A DNA stretch of 64,000 nucleotides from PALSA-600 sp963842335 (GTDB taxonomy: Bacteria; Actinomycetota; Thermoleophilia; Gaiellales; Gaiellaceae): contig CAWJGF010000011.1 in assembly GCA_963842335.1 (NCBI GenBank), forward strand, positions 1 to 64,000, read 5' to 3'. The notes under the pieces are model-generated. The model saw nothing but the letters and a program-made list of their open reading frames with translations. It was not told where the DNA came from and ran no database searches. Position numbers and translations under genes: made by a program. Shown here in pieces: positions 41,837 to 50,135 of this stretch (positions are counted from its first letter, which is position 1; every line of letters starts with the position of its first letter).

Positions 41837-42749
41837 CCAGGTCGCGCGTCTCGAATTCAAGCCCGTCCGGGCCGAGTTCGGCGGTCAGCATCGAGTACTC
41901 GGGCACCTCGAGCCACGACGAGTGATCGCTCGTGAGCGGTTCCGAGGCGATGATCACCGAGCGCGGGGTCTCGGCAACTGTCATCTTCCAGCCGCCGTCG
42001 TGCTCGGCGTACTCCCCGCCGATCGCGTACCAGAGGCTGACGAAGGGAAGATCCGTCTCGAGAAACTCGTCCTCGGGCGGATACCAGCCGTAGTCGAACG
42101 AAAAGCGGGTCGCGACGACTGCTCGGCCGGTGCTGACGCAGAGGTTCACCGGCGAGGACGTGTCGATGCCATGAGCTACGCGAACTTTCCGGAGAATCCG
42201 GAGGGAGGCGGCCGTCGCTTCGGCGAGCTCGCGCGTCTCCGGCAGCCCGTAGGGATCGTCGAGCTGTGACAGGATCAGCGCATAGATCCACTCGGAGTCG
42301 GTCGTCCCTTCAATGCGCTCCGCAAGGTCGGGTCGCACGTGCTCAACGAGCGAGTAGCGCATACGCGCGAACTGACGCAGGTGCCCGTTGTGCGCCAGGA
42401 CGACGCGGGCGCCGCGGAAACGAAAGGGATGCAGGTTCGTGTCGGCGACCACGGCCTCATCCGTGTAGGTGACCCCGCGCACATGGGCCACGAGGCACGT
42501 CGGAGCGAGCTTCCCCGACAGGGACCGGAGATTGCGGTCGAACGACGGAAGGGTCGTGGCCCGGTAGGTGAACGGATCGTCGGGTTGCAGCGAACCCGGA
42601 TCCCACGCCTGTAACCCGAACCCGCCGAGGTTGAGGAACGTGTTCATCATCTGAGGGCTGTACGACTGCGTGACCAGGCCGTTGTCGGGGTCGAAGAGCA
42701 GACTCCGCACAGGGAGCGGCTCACCGAGGTATGCGAGAACCCGGCACAT
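41829..42749 (-). CDS. Class II glutamine amidotransferase (EgtC/YafJ-like)
   Basis: 306 residues from ATG 42749, giving MCRVLAYLGEP so that Cys2 becomes the N-terminal nucleophile after Met removal. This decides the start against an in-frame ATG 18 bases upstream. Other marks: LVAHVRGVTY, LAHNGHLRQF and TDSEWIYALIL. Stand-alone Ntn hydrolase; in ergothioneine clusters it is EgtC, but no egt genes are in the window, so the substrate is open. Confidence 0.9.
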   Translation of the reverse strand: MCRVLAYLGEPLPVRSLLFDPDNGLVTQSYSPQMMNTFLNLGGFGLQAWDPGSLQPDDPFTYRATTLPSFDRNLRSLSGKLAPTCLVAHVRGVTYTDEAVVADTNLHPFRFRGARVVLAHNGHLRQFARMRYSLVEHVRPDLAERIEGTTDSEWIYALILSQLDDPYGLPETRELAEATAASLRILRKVRVAHGIDTSSPVNLCVSTGRAVVATRFSFDYGWYPPEDEFLETDLPFVSLWYAIGGEYAEHDGGWKMTVAETPRSVIIASEPLTSDHSSWLEVPEYSMLTAELGPDGLEFETRDLDV

Positions 42750-42847
42750 CTCGCCGATCGTACTCACGGGCGCTCAACCCCATCCACAGGGCGGGTCGCA
42801 GGAGCCGGGCTACGATGAGATCTGAGCCACGCATGAAGGAGGGATCG

Positions 42848-43021
42848 ATGAAGCAGTTCAACTGCGGGGACGTCGTACCGGGTTGCCAGTGGGTCGGGCA
42901 GAACGAGGCAGACGAGAAACTGTGGGTGGAGATCGCCGCGCACGCCCGCGAGGCACACGGAATGGAGAACGTCCCGCCAGAGGTCGCCGACGCGATCCGG
43001 GACAAGATCACCGAGGTCTAG
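42848..43021 (+). CDS. DUF1059 small protein
   Basis: 57 residues from ATG 42848, fixed by AAGGAGGG upstream. Compact DUF1059 domain: MKQFNCGDVVPGCQWVGQ with two Cys, EIAAHAREAHGM and VADAIRDKITEV. The Cys/His pattern (C-x6-C...H-x3-H) could bind zinc. Convergent with the PLP enzyme gene: the stop codons overlap by four bases. Confidence 0.9.
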   Translation: MKQFNCGDVVPGCQWVGQNEADEKLWVEIAAHAREAHGMENVPPEVADAIRDKITEV

Positions 43022-44127
43022 GTTCCGAAGCCCCCAGCAGGGAACGCGCCACGCTCGAGAAACGTTTCGAGCGCAGCCGCGTACGAACCGAGCTCGAGAC
43101 CCTGGTCGCGCACCCAGGCGTCGCTGTAGTACGTGGCGGCGTAGCGGTCGCCGCCGTCGCAGATCAAGGTGACGACGCTGCCCCGTTCGCCCCGCGAGAG
43201 CATCTCGGCGACCAGCAGGAGCGCACCCCAGACGTTCGTTCCGGTGGAGCCCCCGACACTGCGACCGGTGCGTTCGCGAACGAGGCGCATGGTCGCGATC
43301 GAGGCGGCGTCGGGAACCTGGATCATCCGGTCGACGATGTGCGGCAGGAAGGACGGCTCGACTCGCTGCCGTCCGATCCCCTCGATACGCGACGCACGAC
43401 CGGTGAACGTCGACGGGTCGCCGGTCCAGGCCGAATAGAAGATCGAGTCCTCGGGATCGACGACGCACATGAGCGTCGAGTACCGCCCGAAGCGGGCGTA
43501 ACGTCCGATCGTCGCACTCGTCCCGCCTGTGCCGGCGCCGACGACGATCCACGTCGGAACCGGATGCTTCTCGAGGGACATCTGGGTGAAGATCGACTCC
43601 GCGATGTTGTTGTTGCCGCGCCAATCGGTCGCGCGCTCCGCAAAGGTGAACTGATCCAGGAAGTATCCGCCGAGCTCGCTCGCCAGCCTCTGTGCTTCGG
43701 CATAGATGATCGTCGGGTCGTCGACCAGGCGGCACGACCCTCCCTGGGCCTCAATCAGCGCGATCTTCTCAGGGCTCGTTGAATCCGGCATCACGGCGAC
43801 AAACGGCAGGCCTAGGAAGCGGGCGAAGTACGCCTCCGAGACGGCCGTCGAGCCGCTCGACGCCTCGACGATCGTCGTTCGCTCGGTGATCCAGCCGTTG
43901 CACAGGCCGTAGAGAAACAACGAGCGGGCGAGTCGATGCTTGAGGGAGCCCGTCGGGTGGACCGACTCGTCCTTCAGGTAGAGATCGATACCCCACTCGG
44001 ACGGAAGCGGAAAGGTGTGCAGATGGGTATCGGCCGAACGGTTGGCGTCCGCCTCGAGCCGTGTTACCGCCTCGTCCGCCCAGGCCCTGGAACCAAGCCG
44101 CTCACGGCGAAGGGGAGGTGTAGGCAT
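43018..44127 (-). CDS. PLP-dependent cysteine synthase/desulfhydrase-family enzyme (Cds1-like)
   Basis: 369 residues, fold type II PLP enzyme. The PLP lysine is in ESVHPTGSLKHRLA, the substrate loop is IVEASSGSTAVSEAYFA, the phosphate-binding loop VVGAGTGGTSATIGRYA, and SVGGSTGTNVWGAL lies near the C-terminus. Layout matches actinobacterial L-cysteine desulfhydrase Cds1 more than CysK/CysM. It would release sulfide from cysteine; assignment to that reaction is inference. Confidence 0.87.
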   Translation of the reverse strand: MPTPPLRRERLGSRAWADEAVTRLEADANRSADTHLHTFPLPSEWGIDLYLKDESVHPTGSLKHRLARSLFLYGLCNGWITERTTIVEASSGSTAVSEAYFARFLGLPFVAVMPDSTSPEKIALIEAQGGSCRLVDDPTIIYAEAQRLASELGGYFLDQFTFAERATDWRGNNNIAESIFTQMSLEKHPVPTWIVVGAGTGGTSATIGRYARFGRYSTLMCVVDPEDSIFYSAWTGDPSTFTGRASRIEGIGRQRVEPSFLPHIVDRMIQVPDAASIATMRLVRERTGRSVGGSTGTNVWGALLLVAEMLSRGERGSVVTLICDGGDRYAATYYSDAWVRDQGLELGSYAAALETFLERGAFPAGGFGT

Positions 44128-44409
44128 TCACTCAAGTCTGCCGCAGTGCGCACAGACGCGCGACCGGGGGCAAACGTGACACGGATGAGCACACCGAGGG
44201 ACGCAGGGATCTCCACGCTGCCGACCCCGTCCCGTGCCCGGGACGAGGTCAGAGCGTTGCTTTGTCGCGAGACTCGGTGACGACCACGAAGGGCTCGCGC
44301 GGACCGTGGACACCTTCGATGCCTTCGTGCGGCCCTGTGGCAACCCGTGCGCGGGGCGTTCCGCCAAGCGCGGCCAGCGCGCTTGTCCCGCTCGTTGTGG
44401 CTGCTCGAT

Positions 44410-44468
44410 GAGTCACGCGCTGAGTCACGACCACGCGATTTACAGCACTTTTGTCAAATCGGGGGCAT
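44410..44468. repeat. Dispersed intergenic repeat, copy B; rest of 44128-44487 empty
   Basis: GAGTCACGCGCTGAGTCACG then ACCACGCGATTTACAGCACT to GGGGGCA; aligns with copy A at 40772-40830. On the minus strand CGATTTGACA...TGTAAATCG can fold into a stem. The remaining part of this 360-base gap shows no gene or other signal. Confidence 0.5.
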
Positions 44469-44487
44469 GTACTGCGACGTTGGCTGC

Positions 44488-46728
44488 TCATCCCTTGGTG
44501 ACCTCAAACGTCGTCGAGAGCTGTGCCGTTGAGTCGCCGCCCACCCAGACGTCGAAGATCGAGGGATCGCTCACCCAGTCTCGGGCCTCGGCATTCCAGT
44601 ACCGCCGCTCGTTCGGCCCGACCGGGAAATGGAGGGTGCGCGTCTCGCCCGCCGCGATAGCGACGCGTTCAAAACCCTTGAGCTCGCGGGCCGGTCGCGA
44701 CGCCGACCCGAACCGTTGGTGCAGGTAGAGCTGGACGACCTCGTCGGCTGCTCGCTCGGCCGTGTTCGTGACGTCGACAATCACGGTGACGGTCCCACTC
44801 GTCGTGATCAGGGGCTCGTCGATGCTGAGGTTGGCGTACGCGAAACGGCCGTAGCTCAGACCGTGACCGAACGGGAACAGCGGCGTGCTGGCCTCGTCCC
44901 AGTAGCGCCGCCCCTCGGTGTCGGGCTCATGCGAGCGCAAGTGCGCATACACCATCGGCACCTGTCCCACCGTGCGCGGCCAGCTGAACGGAAGCCTGCC
45001 GCCGGGGGACACATCGCCGAAGAGCAGATTCGCCACCGCTGCCCCGCCCCGTGTGCCGGGGTACCAGATGTCGAGGATCGCCGGCACGTGCTCCGCCGGC
45101 CAGCGCAAGTCCAAAGGGCGCCCGTTCAACACCAGCAGTACGACCGGCGTGCCGGTCTCGACAACCGCTTGCAGCAGCTCGAGTTGGCGTCCCGGCAGCT
45201 CGAGTGACGACCGCGAGGCCATCTCGCCGATCATGTTCTGCCACTCGCCGACGACGACCACCGCGACATCCGCCTCGTGCGCAAGATCGACGGCTTGCCG
45301 GAACTCGGTTTCCTCGTCGAACCCGTCTGGATCCTCGGGCTTGTTCCCTGGGAACATGTCGAACAGCGAGGGAAACGTGCGTTGGACGACGGCGATACCT
45401 CGCGCGTGCTCGACCTGTGTCGATTCCCCGACCTTGGCCCGGATGCCTTCGAAGACGGTAACCGTCTCACCGAGGTCGAAGTCGAAGACCCACGGTCCCA
45501 GCGTGTCGCGCTTCGAGTCGGCGAGCGGCCCGATGACTGCAATCGACTTCAGGTTGCCGGCGTCGAGCGGCAGGAGATCCCCCTCATTGCGAAGGAGCAC
45601 CGCGGATCGCTCTGCGGCCACGCGCGCAACGTCGCGGTGGACTGGATCGGCGAGCACTTCGCGTGCGCGGTCCTCGTCCACGTACGGCGCAGCGAAGAGG
45701 CCCATCCGAACCTTCGCTTCCAGCACGCGCCGGACGCTTGCGTCGACCGTCTGCTCGCTCACGGCACCCGACTCCAGTGCCTCCGGCAGGCGACCGTACG
45801 CGGGGTCTGCGATCGCCATCTCCATGTCCACGCCGGCATTGACGGCGCGACTCCCGGCATCCGGCAAGTCGGCTGCGAAGCCATGGGTCAGGAGGTTGCG
45901 CACGGCATTGGCGTCGCTCACTACGAACCCATCGAATCCCCACGTCTTCCGCAGCACCTCGGTGAGCAACCAGCGGGCTCCCGTTGCTGGGATGCCGTTG
46001 AGGCCCATGTAGGCGGTCATCACATTTCGGGCGCCGGCCTCGACAGCCGCCTTGAACGGCGGGAGGTACACATTCCAGAGCTCCGAGTCGGAGAGGTCGA
46101 CCTCGTCGTAATCACGCCCGCCCAAGGCGGCGCCGTATCCCGCGAAGTGCTTTGGGCCGGCGAGCACACGATCGGGCGCGCCCGGCTCGCCGCCCTGGAA
46201 GCCGGCTACCTGGGCCGCCGCGACGGCAGCGCCGAGGTAGGGATCTTCTCCCGCGCCTTCGACCATGCGGCCCCAGCGTGGATCGCGGGCAATGTCGACC
46301 ATGGGTGCGAACGTCCAGTGGATGCCGACGGCGCGAGCCTCACGAGCCGCGATCGCCTGGCCGCGCTCGATGATCTCCAGATCCCAGGAGGCCGCCATTG
46401 CAATCGGCACCGGAAAGATGGTGCGGAGCCCGTGGATGACGTCAAAACCGAACAGCAGTGGAATGCCGAGGCGTGTGCCTTCGATCGCGAGCCGTTGGAG
46501 ACGGTTGGTCTCTGCCGGATCGGTGACGAGCAGGAGCGAACCCGCCGCACCCTCACGCACGGCCGACTCGACCATCGTTGCTTGACCGCCGACGTCCAAA
46601 TTGAGAGCCGGCTCCGGCTCAGTGCCTTCCGGCAGGCGAAAGTAGAAGTACTGGGTGAGCTGCCCGGCCTTCTCCGTCGGAGTCATCCTCGCGATCAGCT
46701 CATCCACAAGCGAGTGGACCGTCTCCAT
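44488..46728 (-). CDS. bglX: GH3 beta-glucosidase (BglX-like)
   Basis: 746 residues from ATG 46728, with AAGGAG eight bases upstream. Three-domain GH3 layout: TIM barrel with GFDVIHGLRTIFPVPIAMA and PKHFAGYGAALGGRDYDEVD, nucleophile Asp in GFDGFVVSDANAV, then the alpha/beta sandwich (AERSAVLLRNEGDLLPL) with KHFAGYG-type acid-base partner, and a fibronectin-like C-terminal domain (VTVIVDVTNTAERAADEVVQLYLH). No signal peptide, so intracellular. Acts on beta-glucosides; unlike the short GH3 enzyme at 14.2 kb it lacks the KHFPGHG hexosaminidase loop. Confidence 0.93.
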   Translation of the reverse strand: METVHSLVDELIARMTPTEKAGQLTQYFYFRLPEGTEPEPALNLDVGGQATMVESAVREGAAGSLLLVTDPAETNRLQRLAIEGTRLGIPLLFGFDVIHGLRTIFPVPIAMAASWDLEIIERGQAIAAREARAVGIHWTFAPMVDIARDPRWGRMVEGAGEDPYLGAAVAAAQVAGFQGGEPGAPDRVLAGPKHFAGYGAALGGRDYDEVDLSDSELWNVYLPPFKAAVEAGARNVMTAYMGLNGIPATGARWLLTEVLRKTWGFDGFVVSDANAVRNLLTHGFAADLPDAGSRAVNAGVDMEMAIADPAYGRLPEALESGAVSEQTVDASVRRVLEAKVRMGLFAAPYVDEDRAREVLADPVHRDVARVAAERSAVLLRNEGDLLPLDAGNLKSIAVIGPLADSKRDTLGPWVFDFDLGETVTVFEGIRAKVGESTQVEHARGIAVVQRTFPSLFDMFPGNKPEDPDGFDEETEFRQAVDLAHEADVAVVVVGEWQNMIGEMASRSSLELPGRQLELLQAVVETGTPVVLLVLNGRPLDLRWPAEHVPAILDIWYPGTRGGAAVANLLFGDVSPGGRLPFSWPRTVGQVPMVYAHLRSHEPDTEGRRYWDEASTPLFPFGHGLSYGRFAYANLSIDEPLITTSGTVTVIVDVTNTAERAADEVVQLYLHQRFGSASRPARELKGFERVAIAAGETRTLHFPVGPNERRYWNAEARDWVSDPSIFDVWVGGDSTAQLSTTFEVTKG

Positions 46729-46821
46729 GCCATTCTCCTTCAAGCGTCTCTGGCGTCGGTGATCGACAGCATCCCACTCGACGCGCACGGGCGGTCACGG
46801 AAGTCGCGGATGCGGATACGG

Positions 46822-47120
46822 TCAGGCCGGTGAGCCGGCTTGCGCCAGCTCCTGCTCGATCGCCCGCGCGAGCTCGTCCGGCTTGAAACCGAACGGGCCT
46901 TCGCCACCCTGATAGGCGATCCGGCCGTCGGTCGAGATCAGGTAGAGCCGGTCGGGCCAGCCGCCGTAGGCGGAGGCGACGGCGTTGTCGATCCCGTCGA
47001 TCACGGTGAGCATGTTCATCTTCAGGTTGACGGCACAGGTCGCCGCCACCGCGCGCCGTTCATCACTGGTCGTCGGTTCGTGTACGGCGATTCCGGAGCG
47101 GCGATTCTCGGGGAGGATCC
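46822..47120 (-). pseudogene. Truncated second copy of the deiodinase-like gene
   Basis: From RILPENRRSGIAVHEPTT to the stop, this repeats the last 100 residues of the selenoprotein gene at 52957-53499 almost base for base (AVNLKMNMLT, ASAYGGWPDRLYLI, FGFKPDELARAIE). The 5' part with the TGA/selenocysteine site is missing; homology stops near 47120. Not functional as a redox enzyme. One substitution in the conserved DERCAV (to DERRAV) also shows drift. Confidence 0.85.
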
Positions 47121-47188
47121 TGCCCTCGCGAGGTGTTGCTGGAGTTGTTAACCGAGCCGGAGTGATGTCGCGTGGGAGGTTGGTGATT

Positions 47189-47302
47189 GATGTTCGTGAC
47201 TCCCTCGGCTGCGCCGCCGGCGATCAAGACCTTGCCGTCGGCAAGCAGGACCGCATCTGAGAGCAAGCGCCGATCCACAGTCGAGGGAGTCGGAGTACCG
47301 AG
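47189..47302 (-). pseudogene. Kelch-repeat fragment
   Basis: About 38 residues, LLSDAVLLADGKVLIAGG then AAEGVTNI, match a single Kelch/galactose-oxidase-like blade. The frame before it and after it has no further repeats. It lies between the truncated deiodinase copy and the C39 gene; the rest of 47121-47440 shows nothing. Confidence 0.45.
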
Positions 47303-47440
47303 CTGCGACAGCTCGCGCGCGACATGGTTGCACGCACGCCAACGCTTTCCTCGATTCAGATCATTCCCGTCGTGACGTTGCCCGAGCGCGATCTCATCGC
47401 GGCTTGAACCAACCACACGGCTCAGCCATCGCGCTGTCGG

Positions 47441-48736
47441 CTAGGAGTTGTTCGCGGTCAGTGACGGCGTTGGCCAGCCGGCTGGGCGGTCGACGTAGAC
47501 GATCCCGCCGGACGCCGGAATCCAAGCACGCTCGAACTGCTCACGCTTGTACACGTGCCGAACGTCGGCGTCTGTCGGCGAAGCCGGATCGTAGGCGATC
47601 ACGTCACCCGCTCCCGTGAAGCCGCCAATCACCAGAAGGTGTCCGTTTGTGCTCTTGATGCCGGTGTCGAGCTTGTTGGACGTCCAGGCGACCGATGCGA
47701 CGAGCGGAATGTGAGCCTTTATGAACGGCTCGGCCTCGCTGAGGTTGTGTAGCTGCGTCACGTCGGAGACGAGCCCGCGCTCGGCAGCGTACGCGGTGTT
47801 GAACGGCCAGTTGCCGGCGCCCTGGTAGTGGTAGTCGTAGACGAAGCGCGCCGCGTAGTCGACCTCCGGATCCTGCGGCGGGTTGACCCAGGACGTTTCC
47901 GACGCCGACGGCGCGTACGGAGTTCCCGTCTTGTTCTGCCAGTAACGCAAGACCATCGCCGTCGAGGTCGGGCTGCACCACGCCTCCCCGCCGTTGTCGA
48001 ACTCGGGGTAGTGGCCGTGGTGGATCTCCTGCGAGTACGGAGGCACGCCGAGATCGATCGTCTGCCCGTTCATCGTCGTTGCGCTTGGGAAGCTCCCTTT
48101 CTGGTTGGTCAGGTTCGAGGCGACCGCGCTGTAGCGAGTGACGGAAACGGGCGCCTGCGCCGCGCTCCAGCCGGTGCGGCGATAGATCGTCAGCCGGAGG
48201 CGGTACGCGATCGCCGGATGATCCTTCGCGAAGAAGGTGTCGATCGAGACGAAGCCGTTTGCGTCGCCTTGACCACCGACAGAGGTTCGATGGAAGTCGG
48301 CATCGCTGTACGTCCAGCGACCGAGGATGTACCACTTCGACGCCCATTGCCCGTTGTCGAGTTGCGGCAGCACTTCCGACTGGATCCACGTTCCGGGCGA
48401 CGTCTTCGCGTTCCACGAAGAGACGAGCTCGTTGAACGGGAACGAGAGGTTGTACACGGGCGACGTCCACGTGCCGTACGAGTAGCTGCCCGAGCCGTCA
48501 ATCGTTGCGCCGAGCACCGGCACAGCGGCAAACGGATCCGTGTAGAGGAAACTCTGGGGCGAACCGGAGCCGAGGGTCAACGTCCCATTGGAGTTGACGA
48601 GCCCAGACGTCGAGCCGGAGTCGAAGTCGACGGTGTTGAAGTTGAGCGGATAGGGCTGCGCCGCAAGGGCCTGACCGACAAGGCTCAGAAAGAAGCCCGC
48701 GGCTACCGCGGCGGTGACGATGCCATGCCGAAGCAC
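47441..48736 (-). CDS. Secreted C39-family (peptidase_C39_2) cysteine peptidase-like protein
   Basis: 431 residues from GTG 48736, which places a signal peptide (IVTAAVAAGFFLSLVGQALA) right at the N-terminus. The C-terminal half is papain-like: VPPYSQEIHHGHYPEFDNGGEAWCSPTSTAMVLRYW holds the catalytic Cys in AWCSPTS, STNGHLLVIGGF the His, and AYDPASPTD the Asp. The N-terminal 230 residues form a beta-rich domain that includes FVSIDTFFAKD. Exported, presumably acting on wall or extracellular peptides. Confidence 0.85.
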   Translation of the reverse strand: MLRHGIVTAAVAAGFFLSLVGQALAAQPYPLNFNTVDFDSGSTSGLVNSNGTLTLGSGSPQSFLYTDPFAAVPVLGATIDGSGSYSYGTWTSPVYNLSFPFNELVSSWNAKTSPGTWIQSEVLPQLDNGQWASKWYILGRWTYSDADFHRTSVGGQGDANGFVSIDTFFAKDHPAIAYRLRLTIYRRTGWSAAQAPVSVTRYSAVASNLTNQKGSFPSATTMNGQTIDLGVPPYSQEIHHGHYPEFDNGGEAWCSPTSTAMVLRYWQNKTGTPYAPSASETSWVNPPQDPEVDYAARFVYDYHYQGAGNWPFNTAYAAERGLVSDVTQLHNLSEAEPFIKAHIPLVASVAWTSNKLDTGIKSTNGHLLVIGGFTGAGDVIAYDPASPTDADVRHVYKREQFERAWIPASGGIVYVDRPAGWPTPSLTANNS

Positions 48737-48775
48737 GCGAGCGATCGTAACGCATCTCGGGCTTCGAGCTCTCGA

Positions 48776-48908
48776 CGTCGACGGCCAACACGACGAAGCC
48801 ACCACCACCTACCGGGAAGCACTCGAACGCTACAACCGCAAGAAGATCATCCCGCTCGCCCGCCGCACCCACAATCGACTCGCAACGCGCCAGGCTCGCA
48901 CGGGATAA
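48776..48908 (+). pseudogene. Short TPR-like C-terminal fragment; 48909-49108 empty
   Basis: DGQHDEATTTYREALERYNR and KKIIPLARRTHNRLA look like the last helices of a tetratricopeptide/cyclase-type regulator, with no start or upstream part. Beyond it, 48927-48967 contains an 8-bp inverted repeat (CCCCGATT/AATCGGGG) and no gene. Confidence 0.3.
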
Positions 48909-49108
48909 GAGTCACACGCCGCTGCCCCCCGATTTGGACCCACGCGCATCCGAACACCGAATCGGGGTTCCGCGGCAGTCCTGCTGGTCGAGGGGGTGGG
49001 GCGGCGTTCTAGCGCGGCTCGCCTGGTGCACACCGTGGAGCGGCTCGTCGACGAACTCGGTCGTGAGCGCGAGAGGCGGTTGGGCCTACGCACCCCGTAG
49101 GGGGACCC

Positions 49109-50041
49109 GTGAGCACGCGCGATAATTCAACGATGGAGACGACGGGCCTCGTGATTCGTCCCTGGGAGGACCGTGATCTTCTCGCGGTCGCGGCGCTGCT
49201 GGAGGCCGCCGACGACGCGCGGGTGGTGTCGCATGCGGGGCTCATGCACCGGCATGCCACGCGTCCCGAGCGGGCGCGAATGGTCGAACTGGTCGCCGAG
49301 GTCGACGGTGTCGTTGTCGCGGATGGAGTCGCTGGGCTGAACACTCAGACGAGCACTGAGGGCGCCGGCTGGGCATTCGTCACGGTGGGCGTTGCGTCGC
49401 GAGGCCAGGGTATCGGCGCCGAGGTTGGAGCCAAACTCCTCGAGCACCTACGCGGAGCGGGTGCGACGAGCGCAACCTCGTTTTTCCGCTTCACCGAGGA
49501 AGGCGCGCGGTGGGCGATCGCCCGCGGCTGGTCGCGGCTCCAGGGCGGCCCGTTGATCGCGCTCGATCCACGAGCCGTGCCGGAGCCGTCGGTGCCGCCA
49601 GGGTTCCGTTGCGTCGCCATGGGCAGCGTCCAGCCGGAGGCCGTGTATGAGGCCGTCGCTGCGGCGGCGCTCGACGAGCCGTCGCCGGAGCCCAATGACG
49701 ACGTCCGTTTCGACGACTTCCTGCGTGACTGGAACGATCCGGACCTCGATCTCGACGCGAGCGCCGTGGTGCTCGCTGAGGATGGTCGGGTGGCAGCCTT
49801 CGCGTTCATCAGGATCGTCGGCGATCGGGGAGAACACGGCTTCACCGGCACGCAGCCCGAGCACCGGGGTCGCGGTCTTGCCACGGCGGCGAAGCGGTAT
49901 GCGCTGCGGGCCGCCGCCGTGCGCGGAGTGTCGCGCGTCACGACCTCGAACGCGGAGGAGAACGCGGCGATGAGGGCGATCAACCGCAAGCTCGGGTTCG
50001 AGCCGATCGGCGAACAAGTGATCCTCGGCCGCGACCTCTAA
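49109..50041 (+). CDS. Tandem-GNAT acetyltransferase
   Basis: 310 residues (GTG 49109; ATG 49133 possible). Two GNAT domains. The first has VTVGVASRGQGIGAEVGAKLLEHL as acetyl-CoA loop; the second has FTGTQPEHRGRGLATAAKRYALR and NAEENAAMRAINRKLGFEPIGE, a full CoA-binding and C-terminal motif. Such two-domain enzymes include mycothiol synthase and aminoglycoside-type acetyltransferases, but key MshD features were not identified. Substrate unknown. Confidence 0.87.
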   Translation: MSTRDNSTMETTGLVIRPWEDRDLLAVAALLEAADDARVVSHAGLMHRHATRPERARMVELVAEVDGVVVADGVAGLNTQTSTEGAGWAFVTVGVASRGQGIGAEVGAKLLEHLRGAGATSATSFFRFTEEGARWAIARGWSRLQGGPLIALDPRAVPEPSVPPGFRCVAMGSVQPEAVYEAVAAAALDEPSPEPNDDVRFDDFLRDWNDPDLDLDASAVVLAEDGRVAAFAFIRIVGDRGEHGFTGTQPEHRGRGLATAAKRYALRAAAVRGVSRVTTSNAEENAAMRAINRKLGFEPIGEQVILGRDL

Positions 50042-50135
50042 CGCGTGCCCGCTCCGTCAGCTGATGCTCGGGGCCGAGCGGCTGCGTGTACCCGCAGCTA
50101 CTCGGCCCCATGAAGACCGCGCGTTCGCGCGTCGC

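Noticed and set aside
35740..44470. GTGACTCA occurrences as a CRISPR-like array
   Set aside because: Spacing is kilobases apart, only the 8-mer is shared by all, and there are no cas genes.
45277..46833. Long antisense frame over the GH3 beta-glucosidase, and similar long frames opposite 4812-6098, 9161-10810 and 27454-28800
   Set aside because: High-GC codon bias opens these frames; their translations are Arg/His/Asp-rich with no domain, while the other strand holds a clear family member.
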